A DNA stretch of 64,000 nucleotides from positions 75,160-139,159 of the forward strand of contig JBAWWY010000002.1 in assembly GCA_037144355.1 (NCBI GenBank). The letters are read 5' to 3'. The position numbers were made by a program, and so were the translations under genes. Under the pieces are notes generated by a model, which worked only from the letters and a program-made list of their open reading frames with translations, ran no database searches and had not been told where the DNA came from. Below, piece after piece: positions 1-8,410 of this stretch. This DNA comes from JBAWWY01 sp037144355 (GTDB lineage Bacteria > Bacillota > Clostridia > Peptostreptococcales > Anaerovoracaceae). Every line of letters begins with the position of its first letter. Within the stretch, counting starts at the first letter, position 1.

Positions 1-1
1 A

Positions 2-853
2 AATAAGCGCTATGTGGATATTCCGGTAATTTTCCTTAGTGGGGCTTTAGATCTTGATAACAAGGTTCAAGCTTTATCGTCTGGCGCAGTAGACTATATT
101 ACAAAACCATTTAATGTTAGTGAAGTATTGGCTAGAATAGATATTCACTTGCAGCATGTTTGTTTAAAAAGGCAGTTTGAGGAGGCAAATAAAAATCTCG
201 AGCTTCTTGTTGAAGAGAAAGCGGGAGAGATACTTGCGCTTCAAATGGAAACTATTTTCGCTATTACCAATTTAGTCAACAGCCGTGAGGATTCTACTGC
301 AGGTCATTTGGATATAGTGCAGAATATCAGCCATAGACTTGCTAAAAAGTTGATTGAATATCCTGAGTTTGAAAATCTAATAAATAATAGTTATATAAAT
401 CAAATATACAATACAAGTTTGATGTACGATATTGGCAAAGTTGGCGTCCCTGATTCGATTTTATTTAAGCCAGATGCCTTGACAACAGAAGAAGCGGAAA
501 TCATGAAGAATCACACAAGAATTGGTGCTAATACTCTCATAGAAGTGCAAAAGAAGCATCCCGAAAATCAGTTCATAAACATGGGTGTCGATATTGCCCT
601 TTCTCATCATGAAAAATGGGATGGAACTGGCTACCCCAACTCTCTAAAAGGAAATGAAATTCCTTTGGCTGCCCAAATAATTTCAATTGCAGAACAATAT
701 GACGCTCTATTGACAGACAGGGTGTATAAGAAAGCCTCCTCTTTTGAGGAAGCAAGGCAGACTATAGCTGACTGTAGCGGAACTTTTTTCAATCCAAGAC
801 TTGTCGAAGCTTTTTTGTTAATAGAGAATGATTTAAGAGAAATGTTCAGCTAG
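2..853 (+). CDS. HD-GYP domain response regulator, 5' end cut by window edge
   Basis: The open frame enters from the left edge; the in-frame codons before the first GTG (position 14) read NKRYVDIPVIFLSG, the late part of a receiver domain, so the real start lies outside the window. After the receiver tail (conserved Lys in ITKPF) comes a short coiled-coil linker and an HD-GYP domain of about 180 residues. HD-GYP proteins usually hydrolyse cyclic-di-GMP. The HHEKWDGTGYP motif is present, but the HD pair reads YD (MYDIGKVG), and the usual RIxxIADxxDAL block reads QIISIAEQYDAL. Two likely metal ligands are therefore changed, so activity is doubtful. It is convergent with the histidine kinase downstream. 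Domain assignment is secure; catalytic competence is not. Confidence 0.9.
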   Translation, partial: NKRYVDIPVIFLSGALDLDNKVQALSSGAVDYITKPFNVSEVLARIDIHLQHVCLKRQFEEANKNLELLVEEKAGEILALQMETIFAITNLVNSREDSTAGHLDIVQNISHRLAKKLIEYPEFENLINNSYINQIYNTSLMYDIGKVGVPDSILFKPDALTTEEAEIMKNHTRIGANTLIEVQKKHPENQFINMGVDIALSHHEKWDGTGYPNSLKGNEIPLAAQIISIAEQYDALLTDRVYKKASSFEEARQTIADCSGTFFNPRLVEAFLLIENDLREMFS

Positions 854-869
854 TTATATCTGAACATTT
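840..869 (+). other. Perfect inverted repeat spanning the stop codon
   Basis: AAATGTTCAG at 840-849 and CTGAACATTT at 860-869 form a 10-bp perfect stem with a 10-nt loop that contains the TAG stop of the HD-GYP gene. There is no T-tract, so it may be an mRNA 3'-end stabiliser rather than a terminator. Confidence 0.45.
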
Positions 870-883
870 CTGATAGAAGACAG

Positions 884-924
884 AACCCATCAAATAGTTA
901 AACTGCTGATGGGTTTTTATTTTT
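884..924 (+). terminator. Rho-independent terminator after the HD-GYP gene
   Basis: AACCCATCA (884-892) pairs with TGATGGGTT (907-915), followed by a T-rich run up to about 924. It lies between two convergent genes and fits termination of the plus-strand HD-GYP transcript. Confidence 0.85.
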
Positions 925-929
925 CAGAT

Positions 930-3053
930 CTATTCTGTATCCATTTTGTGTTCTATTGCCAAATGTTGCTCAATAGGCAGTTTTATTGTGAATTTTGTCC
1001 CAACCCCAAGTTCGCTTTCAGCTAATATCTCGCCATGGTGCTGGTTAACTATAATATCATATGAGATGCTCAACCCAAGACCCGTGCCTTCTCCAACAGA
1101 TTTTGTTGTAAAGAAAGGATTGAATATCTGTTTCAAGTTCTCAGCTGTAATGCCAATTCCGTTATCCTGTATGCTGCAATAGACATATTCTTCATCATGC
1201 TTTGCCGTAATCTTTATAAGTCCCATTGTATCGCTTTCTTTTGTTTTGATTGCGTGGGCGGCATTGACAATGAAATTCAACAGTACTTGGTTTATCTCAT
1301 TTCCAATAGCTGCAATCAATGGTACGTCTCCCAGATCTTGTTCGACTTCGGCGACATATTTAATTTCGTTTTGCGCCATGATCAAGCTGTTTTCTACTCC
1401 CCTCTTCAGGTCATATGCTTCTTCGTATACAGCTTCCTTGTCCATCCAAGTAAACATTCTAAGACTTTTCACAATCTTGCCTACTCTTTCAAGCCCAGTA
1501 TTCACATCTATGAATAATTCATCTAAATCGCTCAGAATATAATCCAGTGAATTTTCTGTTTCGTATTTCACAATATTTTCAAGAGTTTCTTTTATATCCT
1601 GGTCTTCCCATGTTTCCAGTTTATCTCTTAGGTTTTGATACATGACGAGCAACTCTTTGAAGCTATCCAGATAATTTTGAAGACTGGACATATTGCTTGA
1701 AACAAATCCAAGGGGATTATTGATTTCGTGTGCGATTCCAGCTGCAAGTTGTCCAATACCAGCCAGTTTCTCTCTCTGAATCAATTGATTTTGCGTAGCT
1801 CGGAGTTTCTCCAATGTTTCCTGGATTTCGTTTGTTCTTTCTTTAACTCTGGATTCCAATTCCTCATAAGCTACCTTGAGCTCTTCCTCGACGATTTTCT
1901 TCTCGGCCATGTTTTCCAAAAATGAGTTGAACCACTTGACCAGTTCTCCAATTTCATCTTGAGATTTAACGACTAACCTTGTATTCAAATCAACCTGGTC
2001 TTCTCCTATCCCTTTGAACATCATGGTAATCTGGTTGATTGGGGTTAAAACTTTTCGTGAAAGACTAAGAGCGTATGTGGAAATTAGCAGCAAACAAAGA
2101 AGTGCAACTGCTATGGTGTAGAAAATGATTGGTCTTGCATTTTCTGTAAGCTTGTTTACCGGAATATAACTTAGCACTGTCCATCCGTACTGTTTGGAGT
2201 TATTATAAACAACAAACATATCCTGACCATCTAGGGCTTCAATAAAAGCTCCATCCTGTCCGGTCAGACGACTTATAAAAGTTGCATCCGCTCGCGCTTC
2301 AACATTTGCCTTATCTGTATGAAACAAGATGTCACGCTCGTTGTCAACTATCATAAGGGTGCTGTTTGCATTGAAATTGCTGTTTGCAAAGTGTTCATAA
2401 AAGACATCTAAGCTGTAATTGATTATTATCATCCCTACAGGAATCTCTTTCAATGTGGTAGGATCAATTTTCTTTATCAGCTTGACAGCAGAAATTACCT
2501 CTTTGTCAGTTGAATTTTTATTTATATTCTCTTCAAGACCTGCCCAAGCTATTGAATTTGGTGACGCAAGGGCCAGCTTGTAAAGTTTGTCCTTGGTGTT
2601 TTGGTTGATATCCTGAAAGTTCAGAGTATCCCCAACATGATAATGGGCTCCTCCATTTGATAGCAAATCAATAGACACCAATCCCTTGATATTGTATCCG
2701 CTTAAAATGTATCCAATCGTTGCCTGTGTTGATAGATTTGTATAATTATCTGTGGAAACACTTTCACTATCCAGGGCGTTTTTTATACTATCAAGATTTG
2801 CAATATTTTCCATCATTGCTTCAATTTCCTGGAGTAGGAGTTCTAAATAATCCTTTTGCTTGGAAATCCAAGCTTTGTTGAAATCGCTTACCTCTTCTTG
2901 TATAGTTTGTTTGGAAATCATATATGATGTGATTCCGCCAATGGAAAGTGGCAACAGGGTAGCAATCAGCATGAACACAATAAATGTCCTTCTGATGCCT
3001 GTTTTCACTATGTTTTTATAAATTATATTATTTTTAAAGTCGAATTTTTTCAT
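930..3053 (-). CDS. Cache-domain sensor histidine kinase
   Basis: A 707-residue membrane histidine kinase. A transmembrane helix at about 24-46 is followed by a long extracellular region of Cache type, a second helix at about 307-331, HAMP, a coiled coil, then HisKA with phospho-acceptor His442 (GIAHEINNPLGF) and HATPase_c with N-box Asn597, DNGIGI near 630 and GTGLGLSI near 656. The kinase core resembles the class whose HisKA has a long insertion between the His helix and the ATPase. Its ATG overlaps the stop of the upstream binding-protein gene (ATGA), so the two are translationally coupled. This suggests the lipoprotein feeds ligand information to the kinase. Ligand unknown. Confidence 0.92.
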   Translation of the reverse strand: MKKFDFKNNIIYKNIVKTGIRRTFIVFMLIATLLPLSIGGITSYMISKQTIQEEVSDFNKAWISKQKDYLELLLQEIEAMMENIANLDSIKNALDSESVSTDNYTNLSTQATIGYILSGYNIKGLVSIDLLSNGGAHYHVGDTLNFQDINQNTKDKLYKLALASPNSIAWAGLEENINKNSTDKEVISAVKLIKKIDPTTLKEIPVGMIIINYSLDVFYEHFANSNFNANSTLMIVDNERDILFHTDKANVEARADATFISRLTGQDGAFIEALDGQDMFVVYNNSKQYGWTVLSYIPVNKLTENARPIIFYTIAVALLCLLLISTYALSLSRKVLTPINQITMMFKGIGEDQVDLNTRLVVKSQDEIGELVKWFNSFLENMAEKKIVEEELKVAYEELESRVKERTNEIQETLEKLRATQNQLIQREKLAGIGQLAAGIAHEINNPLGFVSSNMSSLQNYLDSFKELLVMYQNLRDKLETWEDQDIKETLENIVKYETENSLDYILSDLDELFIDVNTGLERVGKIVKSLRMFTWMDKEAVYEEAYDLKRGVENSLIMAQNEIKYVAEVEQDLGDVPLIAAIGNEINQVLLNFIVNAAHAIKTKESDTMGLIKITAKHDEEYVYCSIQDNGIGITAENLKQIFNPFFTTKSVGEGTGLGLSISYDIIVNQHHGEILAESELGVGTKFTIKLPIEQHLAIEHKMDTE

Positions 3054-4036
3054 AATGTACCAAAGGTAACCACCTTAACATCAATTATTTGGTTTAGTTC
3101 AACTTTTTCTCCGTTTAACAGCGCTAGAGCGCTCTTTACACCCTCATATCCCTGAACGCTTGCCTGCTGGTCAATAGTAACAACCATGGTCTTTTGTTTG
3201 ATTGCATCCTTCGCTTCGGCTAATGCGTCAAATCCTGCAACAAGTACATCTTTTTTGTTCTTTTCCTGCAAATATTGGATTGTACCTAAAGCCATCATAT
3301 CGTTTGCGCAAAATATAGCTTTAATATCTGGATACTTTAAGAATAATTTTTTAGTCACTTCGTAGGATTCATCGATTTTCCAGTTCGCTGTATCTTTTAC
3401 AACAGATGTAATATTGCTGTTCTCTTTGAATGCTTTCACTGCTCCAGCTGCCCTGTCTTGAGCATTTTTCGCCGTAGATATGCCTTCAATTATTGCAACT
3501 CTTGATGGTGTTTTAATCATATCGCTTATGTATTTTGCTGACAAATAAGCTCCTTGCATATTGTCGACACTGATAAACGGAACATCCTTAAGGCCCAATT
3601 TTGCTGACAAAACTGGATCAAGCTGATTGTCAATGTTTACAACTTTAATGCCCGCATCCTGTGCCTTTTTCAAAACTGGAATCAATTCCGTCGATCCGCC
3701 TGGGGCAATTACAATTGCATCCACCTTGGCGACAATTAAATCTTCAACAATCTGAATCTGTTGATCAATAGAAGTTTCTTGAGCGGCTGTTTTAACTATC
3801 AGGTTAATCTTGAATTCCTTTTCAGCGAGCCTTGCCCCTTTTTCCATCTCAATAAAGAACGGATTAGTTAGGGTTTTCATAACAAGTGCCACATTTTTCG
3901 CATTTGAGCTATTGGCAACTTCTGTTGTATCTTTTGTTGTTCCCTCGATTAATTGTGCACCAGCTTTTTTACTGCTGCATGCGGAAAAAGTGATTATCAA
4001 TGTAAGACATAATAAAATTGCTATTGTTTTTTTCAT
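3050..4036 (-). CDS. Sugar-type substrate-binding lipoprotein (Peripla_BP_4/LacI fold)
   Basis: A 328-residue periplasmic-binding-protein fold of the ribose/LacI family, with motifs VALVMKTLTNPFF near the N-terminus and FCANDMMALGTIQYL late in the domain. The leader MKKTIAILLCLTLIITFSAC has a lipobox with Cys20, so it should be anchored outside the membrane. No ABC permease or ATPase gene is adjacent. Instead it sits 17 bp after an HDOD response regulator and overlaps the start of a Cache histidine kinase. By analogy with known ABC-less sensory binding proteins it probably serves signalling rather than uptake; that role is inference. Confidence 0.9.
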   Translation of the reverse strand: MKKTIAILLCLTLIITFSACSSKKAGAQLIEGTTKDTTEVANSSNAKNVALVMKTLTNPFFIEMEKGARLAEKEFKINLIVKTAAQETSIDQQIQIVEDLIVAKVDAIVIAPGGSTELIPVLKKAQDAGIKVVNIDNQLDPVLSAKLGLKDVPFISVDNMQGAYLSAKYISDMIKTPSRVAIIEGISTAKNAQDRAAGAVKAFKENSNITSVVKDTANWKIDESYEVTKKLFLKYPDIKAIFCANDMMALGTIQYLQEKNKKDVLVAGFDALAEAKDAIKQKTMVVTIDQQASVQGYEGVKSALALLNGEKVELNQIIDVKVVTFGTL

Positions 4037-4053
4037 TTTTCTTCCTCCATGAG

Positions 4054-5181
4054 TTATAGCTTAATTTCAACAAATTCTTTCGAATCTACTACTTTCAAGC
4101 CTTCAATTATAATAGCTTCATACGTGTCCTGATTTATTCCCAGCAATTGATATATGCGATTATCTAATTTGGGAGTTCCTCTCCCCAATGTTTTCAAAGC
4201 ATGATAATCTGCAAGATGTATTGCGCAGACCAATTCCTGATTGGATAATGATGCCAGCAACGGAGAGTGATGGTATAAGGCGCCTTCGTATATCGCCTCT
4301 GGTATACCCCACCATTTTAAGAGATACCCCCCTATTTCTTCGTGAGTTGCCTCAACTTCATAATTGCTCTTCAAAACTAATCCTATATCATGTAAAAGGC
4401 CTGCCGAAGCGGCCACCTCAGAGAACTCTTTCTTCAGTACCTTCTTATATATAATCCCCAATATTCTCTTTGTTAAATTCGCCTGTTCCAATAATATTGA
4501 GTAATTTTCCTGACTAAAATCATATGATTCTTCTTTAATAAAATCTTCTCCATTTGAGAGTATAAGTTTTAATATGCTGCTGCCCAAGTATGCAACAGCC
4601 TGCCTTACCGATCCAACCTTGATGTCGAAATAGGATGAGTTAACAAATTGCAGCACTTTTGCTGTCGCTCCTAAATCATTTTCAACAGCTTCCGCAAGTT
4701 TGGAAGTATTTTCTTCCTTTTCATTGAATTGATAAAGTTCCCTTTGCACCGACTGCCGAACTGTAAGGTATTTGAGCTTATCGGCAAGACTAATAATTTT
4801 TTTGTCTTTAAGAATATCAAGTAGTTCAAACGTTCCCATTACAAAATTGAATAGCTTTTCCGGTTCCCAGGGTTTAAGCAGATACATTTTCGCCGATCCG
4901 TCAAGTACTGCCTTGTATATTTCTCTTTCATCAGTATGCCCGCTTAAAATAAATCTAATGGTATCCGGGTATAGCCTTTGGACTTCTTTTAGTAATTTGT
5001 GACCATCCATTTTCGGCATTCTCATATCACTAACAACCATGTCTACATGATTTTCTGCCAGGATTTTTAATGCTTCTTCCCCATCTTCTGCAAAGTAAAG
5101 AACCAACCCTCTTCTGAAAAACAATCTCATCAGTGATTTTAGTATGGCTTTTTCGTCATCAATGAACAAAAGGCTGTGCAT
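4054..5181 (-). CDS. Response regulator with HDOD output domain
   Basis: A 375-residue protein. The receiver domain (about 1-120) has the acidic pair D8/D9, phospho-acceptor D52 (VVSDMRMPKMDG) and K103 (YLLKPW), all intact. The C-terminal half (about 140-330) is an HDOD domain, an HD-related fold without known enzyme activity; it contains LLHDIG and a later YHHS. It is the first gene of a three-gene minus-strand operon with the binding lipoprotein and histidine kinase, and is presumably the kinase's partner. There is no DNA-binding domain, so output is likely by protein or nucleotide contacts. Confidence 0.9.
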   Translation of the reverse strand: MHSLLFIDDEKAILKSLMRLFFRRGLVLYFAEDGEEALKILAENHVDMVVSDMRMPKMDGHKLLKEVQRLYPDTIRFILSGHTDEREIYKAVLDGSAKMYLLKPWEPEKLFNFVMGTFELLDILKDKKIISLADKLKYLTVRQSVQRELYQFNEKEENTSKLAEAVENDLGATAKVLQFVNSSYFDIKVGSVRQAVAYLGSSILKLILSNGEDFIKEESYDFSQENYSILLEQANLTKRILGIIYKKVLKKEFSEVAASAGLLHDIGLVLKSNYEVEATHEEIGGYLLKWWGIPEAIYEGALYHHSPLLASLSNQELVCAIHLADYHALKTLGRGTPKLDNRIYQLLGINQDTYEAIIIEGLKVVDSKEFVEIKL

Positions 5182-5200
5182 TCTCCACTCCTCATAGGGT

Positions 5201-5258
5201 AAAAAAAAATCGGGCAGAAGTTGCCAGAATTAAATTAAACTTTCTGCAACTGGCTGCC
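5201..5258 (-). terminator. Strong rho-independent terminator after the GGDEF/HD-GYP gene
   Basis: On the minus strand, GGCAG (5254-5258) and a following GTTGCAGAA pair with TTCTG, CAAC and CTGCC (5213-5217), and the stem is followed by nine or more T residues (5201-5209). It insulates the gene at 5358-7166 from the HDOD operon. Nothing else is visible in this gap. Confidence 0.85.
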
Positions 5259-5357
5259 ATTTAAGGCCCTTTAGTTTTGCGTCTCTGCTTTTCAACAGAT
5301 TTGCCACCGTATTTATTTGATTCATTATATTATCTTCACACGTTCATGTCAAATCAA

Positions 5358-7166
5358 TTAGCCGCTTATCATATCGATGAATACTTTCGCAATTTCAGGA
5401 TCAAACTGAGTACCGGAACACATATGCATTTCTTCGATGGCTTCATCCTTGCTGAATGTTTTGTCATAGCTCCTTTCACTGGTCATGGCATCAAAAGCAT
5501 CCGCAATTGCAATCATTCTAGCTTGCAAACAAATTTTATCGCCTTTAAGACCTTTTGGATAACCACTTCCATCCCATCTTTCATGATGTTCAAGAATAAA
5601 TCCAGCTATATCTAAAAATTGTGTTGTTGAACTCAAAATCCGATAACCGATTTCAGAATGTCTTTCAATTTCCTGCCATTCCTCCTTTGTCAATTTGCCA
5701 GGCTTGTTTAAAATAGTATCGTCAATTCCAATTCTTCCGATATCGTGCATAAGACCTGCAACTCTCATTTGATTCACACTGTCTTTATCAAAGTCCATTT
5801 TAATAGCCAGTTCTTCGCATAGCTCGCTGACTCTCTTGGAATGAGGCATCTCTCTACCGTTTTTTTCATAAAGCGTATTGAGTATGAGGTCAATAGTCTT
5901 GCTTTTCATGCTCAGCCCTTCATAAAGTTTGTGCTTGTACATAAGATCTTCAGCTTTTTTAAAGACCTCTCGTAGATATTCACCATCATTAGTCTTGGTA
6001 TCATGCCCAAATGTAATTGAAAGGTCCATGGCCCCTATTTTTGTTGACCCACTTAGTTCTATAATCCGTGCGATAATTCTCTCCCCTTCGATCTCATCGG
6101 TATGTGGCAGCAGAATAACAAATTCGTCCCCGCCAAGTCTTGCCACAATGTCCCCTTCACGACAACCCATTTTTATTATATTTGCTGCTTTTATAAGAAG
6201 TTCGTCTCCCATTGCGTGGCCAAATGAGTCATTGACCAGTTTCAACCCGTTAATATCTCCGATTGCGATGGTCAATGGATAATTTCTGGAATTATCCATT
6301 CTATTCATCTCTTCTTGATAGAATCTACGATTGTATAGACCTGTAAGCTGGTCGTGGTAACTCAGGTACTCATTTTCCTCTTGAGACTGCCTAATTTGTG
6401 TAATATCATAAATAGTTGAAAAAAGTATCGTTGTATTTTGATATTCGAAAGGCGATGAGTGAACTTCTACAGTTCTTATTTCTCCATTTCTCAACATATG
6501 ATTGAATTGGAAGGAACTATTCTCCCTGCTTAATGCTTCGGCCATTTTCGAACGTATTTTCTGTGAAGATAATGTGTTTATCTGTTCAATGAACATACCT
6601 TTCAGTTCATCTATGGAATATCCGTAAAATTCCGCAGCAGTAATATTTGCATTTATTATCTTCCCTGAAGTGACCTCGATTAAAAGCATGATGGCATTAT
6701 TGTTCTCAAACATGAATTCGAACTGTTGCTTGTTCTTTTTCACCGCATCTTCAAGTGCTATTCTGGCGCTAATATCTCTAATAGACGCAAGAATAACCTT
6801 GCGATTGTTAAAAACGAACTCACTCGCTGTTATTTCAACAGGAAAAATTGTTCCATCTTTTCTCCTATGGTATCGAACGGGAATTAATTTCTCAAAGTTC
6901 AACGTTTTATCCTTGGTTAAATTAGGTTCTGCAGACAAATCCGTATTTCTCAATTTTAATAATTCATTTTGGGCATATCCATATTCTGTGCATGCGGAAT
7001 TGTTTACCTTTAAAAGGAACCCCGTATCCTTTTCTATAAGGAATAATGGGTCGCTGGCAGCTAAAAATATATCCCTATATAGCGTTTCGCTTTTGCTATC
7101 TTCCATTTCTAACTCAATATTGTTTTGAGTATTTATATCCTTGTTAAACAAAGCACCATTTCCCAT
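5358..7166 (-). CDS. PAS-PAS-GGDEF-HD-GYP cyclic-di-GMP protein
   Basis: A 602-residue soluble protein with two PAS domains (about 30-140 and 145-260), a GGDEF domain (about 265-415) and an HD-GYP domain (about 420-600). The active site GGDEF is at 345-349, and an RxxD inhibitory site (R336, D339) lies five residues upstream, so product inhibition of a diguanylate cyclase is expected. The HD pair (H474/D475), HHERWDGSGYP and ADAFDAM are all intact, so the phosphodiesterase half should also work. No transmembrane segment is visible; the PAS domains probably sense an intracellular cue. It is monocistronic with a strong terminator downstream. Confidence 0.93.
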   Translation of the reverse strand: MGNGALFNKDINTQNNIELEMEDSKSETLYRDIFLAASDPLFLIEKDTGFLLKVNNSACTEYGYAQNELLKLRNTDLSAEPNLTKDKTLNFEKLIPVRYHRRKDGTIFPVEITASEFVFNNRKVILASIRDISARIALEDAVKKNKQQFEFMFENNNAIMLLIEVTSGKIINANITAAEFYGYSIDELKGMFIEQINTLSSQKIRSKMAEALSRENSSFQFNHMLRNGEIRTVEVHSSPFEYQNTTILFSTIYDITQIRQSQEENEYLSYHDQLTGLYNRRFYQEEMNRMDNSRNYPLTIAIGDINGLKLVNDSFGHAMGDELLIKAANIIKMGCREGDIVARLGGDEFVILLPHTDEIEGERIIARIIELSGSTKIGAMDLSITFGHDTKTNDGEYLREVFKKAEDLMYKHKLYEGLSMKSKTIDLILNTLYEKNGREMPHSKRVSELCEELAIKMDFDKDSVNQMRVAGLMHDIGRIGIDDTILNKPGKLTKEEWQEIERHSEIGYRILSSTTQFLDIAGFILEHHERWDGSGYPKGLKGDKICLQARMIAIADAFDAMTSERSYDKTFSKDEAIEEMHMCSGTQFDPEIAKVFIDMISG

Positions 7167-7227
7167 ATCCTTGCCCTCGCACCTTTTTTATTATTATAAC
7201 TGTGTATACATTATGCACTTAATAAAT

Positions 7228-7266
7228 GATAAAATATATCGATAAAATATATCAATAAAATATATT
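7228..7266. repeat. Three tandem 13-bp AT repeats in a divergent promoter region
   Basis: GATAAAATATATC occurs at 7228-7240 and 7241-7253, followed by AATAAAATATATT at 7254-7266. The array lies between the divergent GGDEF/HD-GYP and DMT-permease genes and could be a regulator site or simple AT-rich spacer. Confidence 0.6.
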
Positions 7267-7355
7267 ATAATTATTATGATGTAGCACAAATTGAAATCAC
7301 CGTGCATTCTTTACATTCTATCCACAGGAAAGTATAATCAATTCATTAGGTTCAA

Positions 7356-8234
7356 TTGATTTGGGGGGTGTGTATTACCATCAGTGACAAGGATAAGAAA
7401 ATTAGAGCAATTATCTATATGTTGGTTTGTGCAGCTCTTTGGAGTACCGCTGGTATTTTTATCAAGGTTATTCCCTGGCACCCGCTAGTAATAGCGGGTA
7501 TTAGAAGTTTAATATCTGCATTTATTTTTATTCTTTATATGCGATATATAAAGTCTGGTTTTGTGTTCAACAAATATTCATTCTTATGTGGCATTTTCTT
7601 GTCTGGAACTTTTATATTCTTCATTACAGCCAATAAACTTACAACCTCGGCGAATGCAATAGTTTTGCAGTATACAGCGCCTATTTTCATAATCATCTTG
7701 TCGGCTTTTATTTTCCACCAAAAATTTAGACTTGGAGATATTGTTGCAGTTACTTTTACCACGATTGGGATCTCCCTATTTTTCCTTGAGAAGTTATCTT
7801 CAGGAAATATGCTGGGAAATATTGTGGCCATAATTGCAGGCTTGTTTTTTGCTTCAATGTTTATTACCACAAGTAGGGCTGATGAAAAGTCAAGAATGAG
7901 TGGAATCCTAATCGGGCATTTGATCACTGCGGCAATTGGGATACCCTTTGTATTTTTATATCCAATATCATTATCTCCACTATCTGTGTCCAGCATTCTC
8001 GCTTTGGGTATTTTCCAACTGGGAATACCTTATATTCTATATGGCTTGGCAATTAGGAATTGTACCCCTCTTGCCTGTTCCCTTATCAGCGCCGTCGAGC
8101 CTTTGCTCAACCCCCTTTGGGTTTTCCTTTTTATCGGAGAAGTGCCCGGATTTTATGCAATGATTGGAGGAGTAGTGGTAATAGGGTCTGTCGTTGTATG
8201 GTGTATCTGGAACATCAAGTCATCTGAACATTAA
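7356..8234 (+). CDS. DMT superfamily (EamA) permease
   Basis: About 290 residues with ten hydrophobic segments arranged as two EamA halves; exporters and metabolite permeases of this fold are common and the substrate cannot be told from sequence. The start is uncertain. In frame there are TTG at 7356 and GTG at 7368, while the obvious G-rich ribosome site (7363-7368) lies inside the frame and would best serve a non-ATG codon near 7374-7380. The first ATG falls inside the first membrane helix. The gene is isolated, reads against its neighbours, and is followed by a hairpin terminator. Confidence 0.85.
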   Translation: MIWGVCITISDKDKKIRAIIYMLVCAALWSTAGIFIKVIPWHPLVIAGIRSLISAFIFILYMRYIKSGFVFNKYSFLCGIFLSGTFIFFITANKLTTSANAIVLQYTAPIFIIILSAFIFHQKFRLGDIVAVTFTTIGISLFFLEKLSSGNMLGNIVAIIAGLFFASMFITTSRADEKSRMSGILIGHLITAAIGIPFVFLYPISLSPLSVSSILALGIFQLGIPYILYGLAIRNCTPLACSLISAVEPLLNPLWVFLFIGEVPGFYAMIGGVVVIGSVVVWCIWNIKSSEH

Positions 8235-8293
8235 TGTTTTAAATGTTATAGGACTTTCTTGCAATAAAAATGTGAAATATTTATCAAACAAAA

Positions 8294-8326
8294 GAGACAA
8301 CCCTTCTAGTGAGAAAGGTTGTCTTT
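8294..8326. terminator. Hairpin terminator, probably bidirectional
   Basis: AGACAACC near 8295-8302 pairs with GGTTGTCT (8317-8324), extended by TTCT/AGAA across one mismatch. It lies between the convergent DMT-permease and ammonium-channel genes. T-runs are short on the plus side and better on the minus side. Confidence 0.65.
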
Positions 8327-8410
8327 GTAATTTATCTTATAATCATATTTAAAATGTTATGTTCCAAGTTCGGCTTTCATTAATAAATGATTGCTGTCAT
8401 TGCATAACTT

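Noticed and set aside
7228..7266. CRISPR-like array
   Set aside because: Units are contiguous with no spacers; it is a simple tandem repeat.
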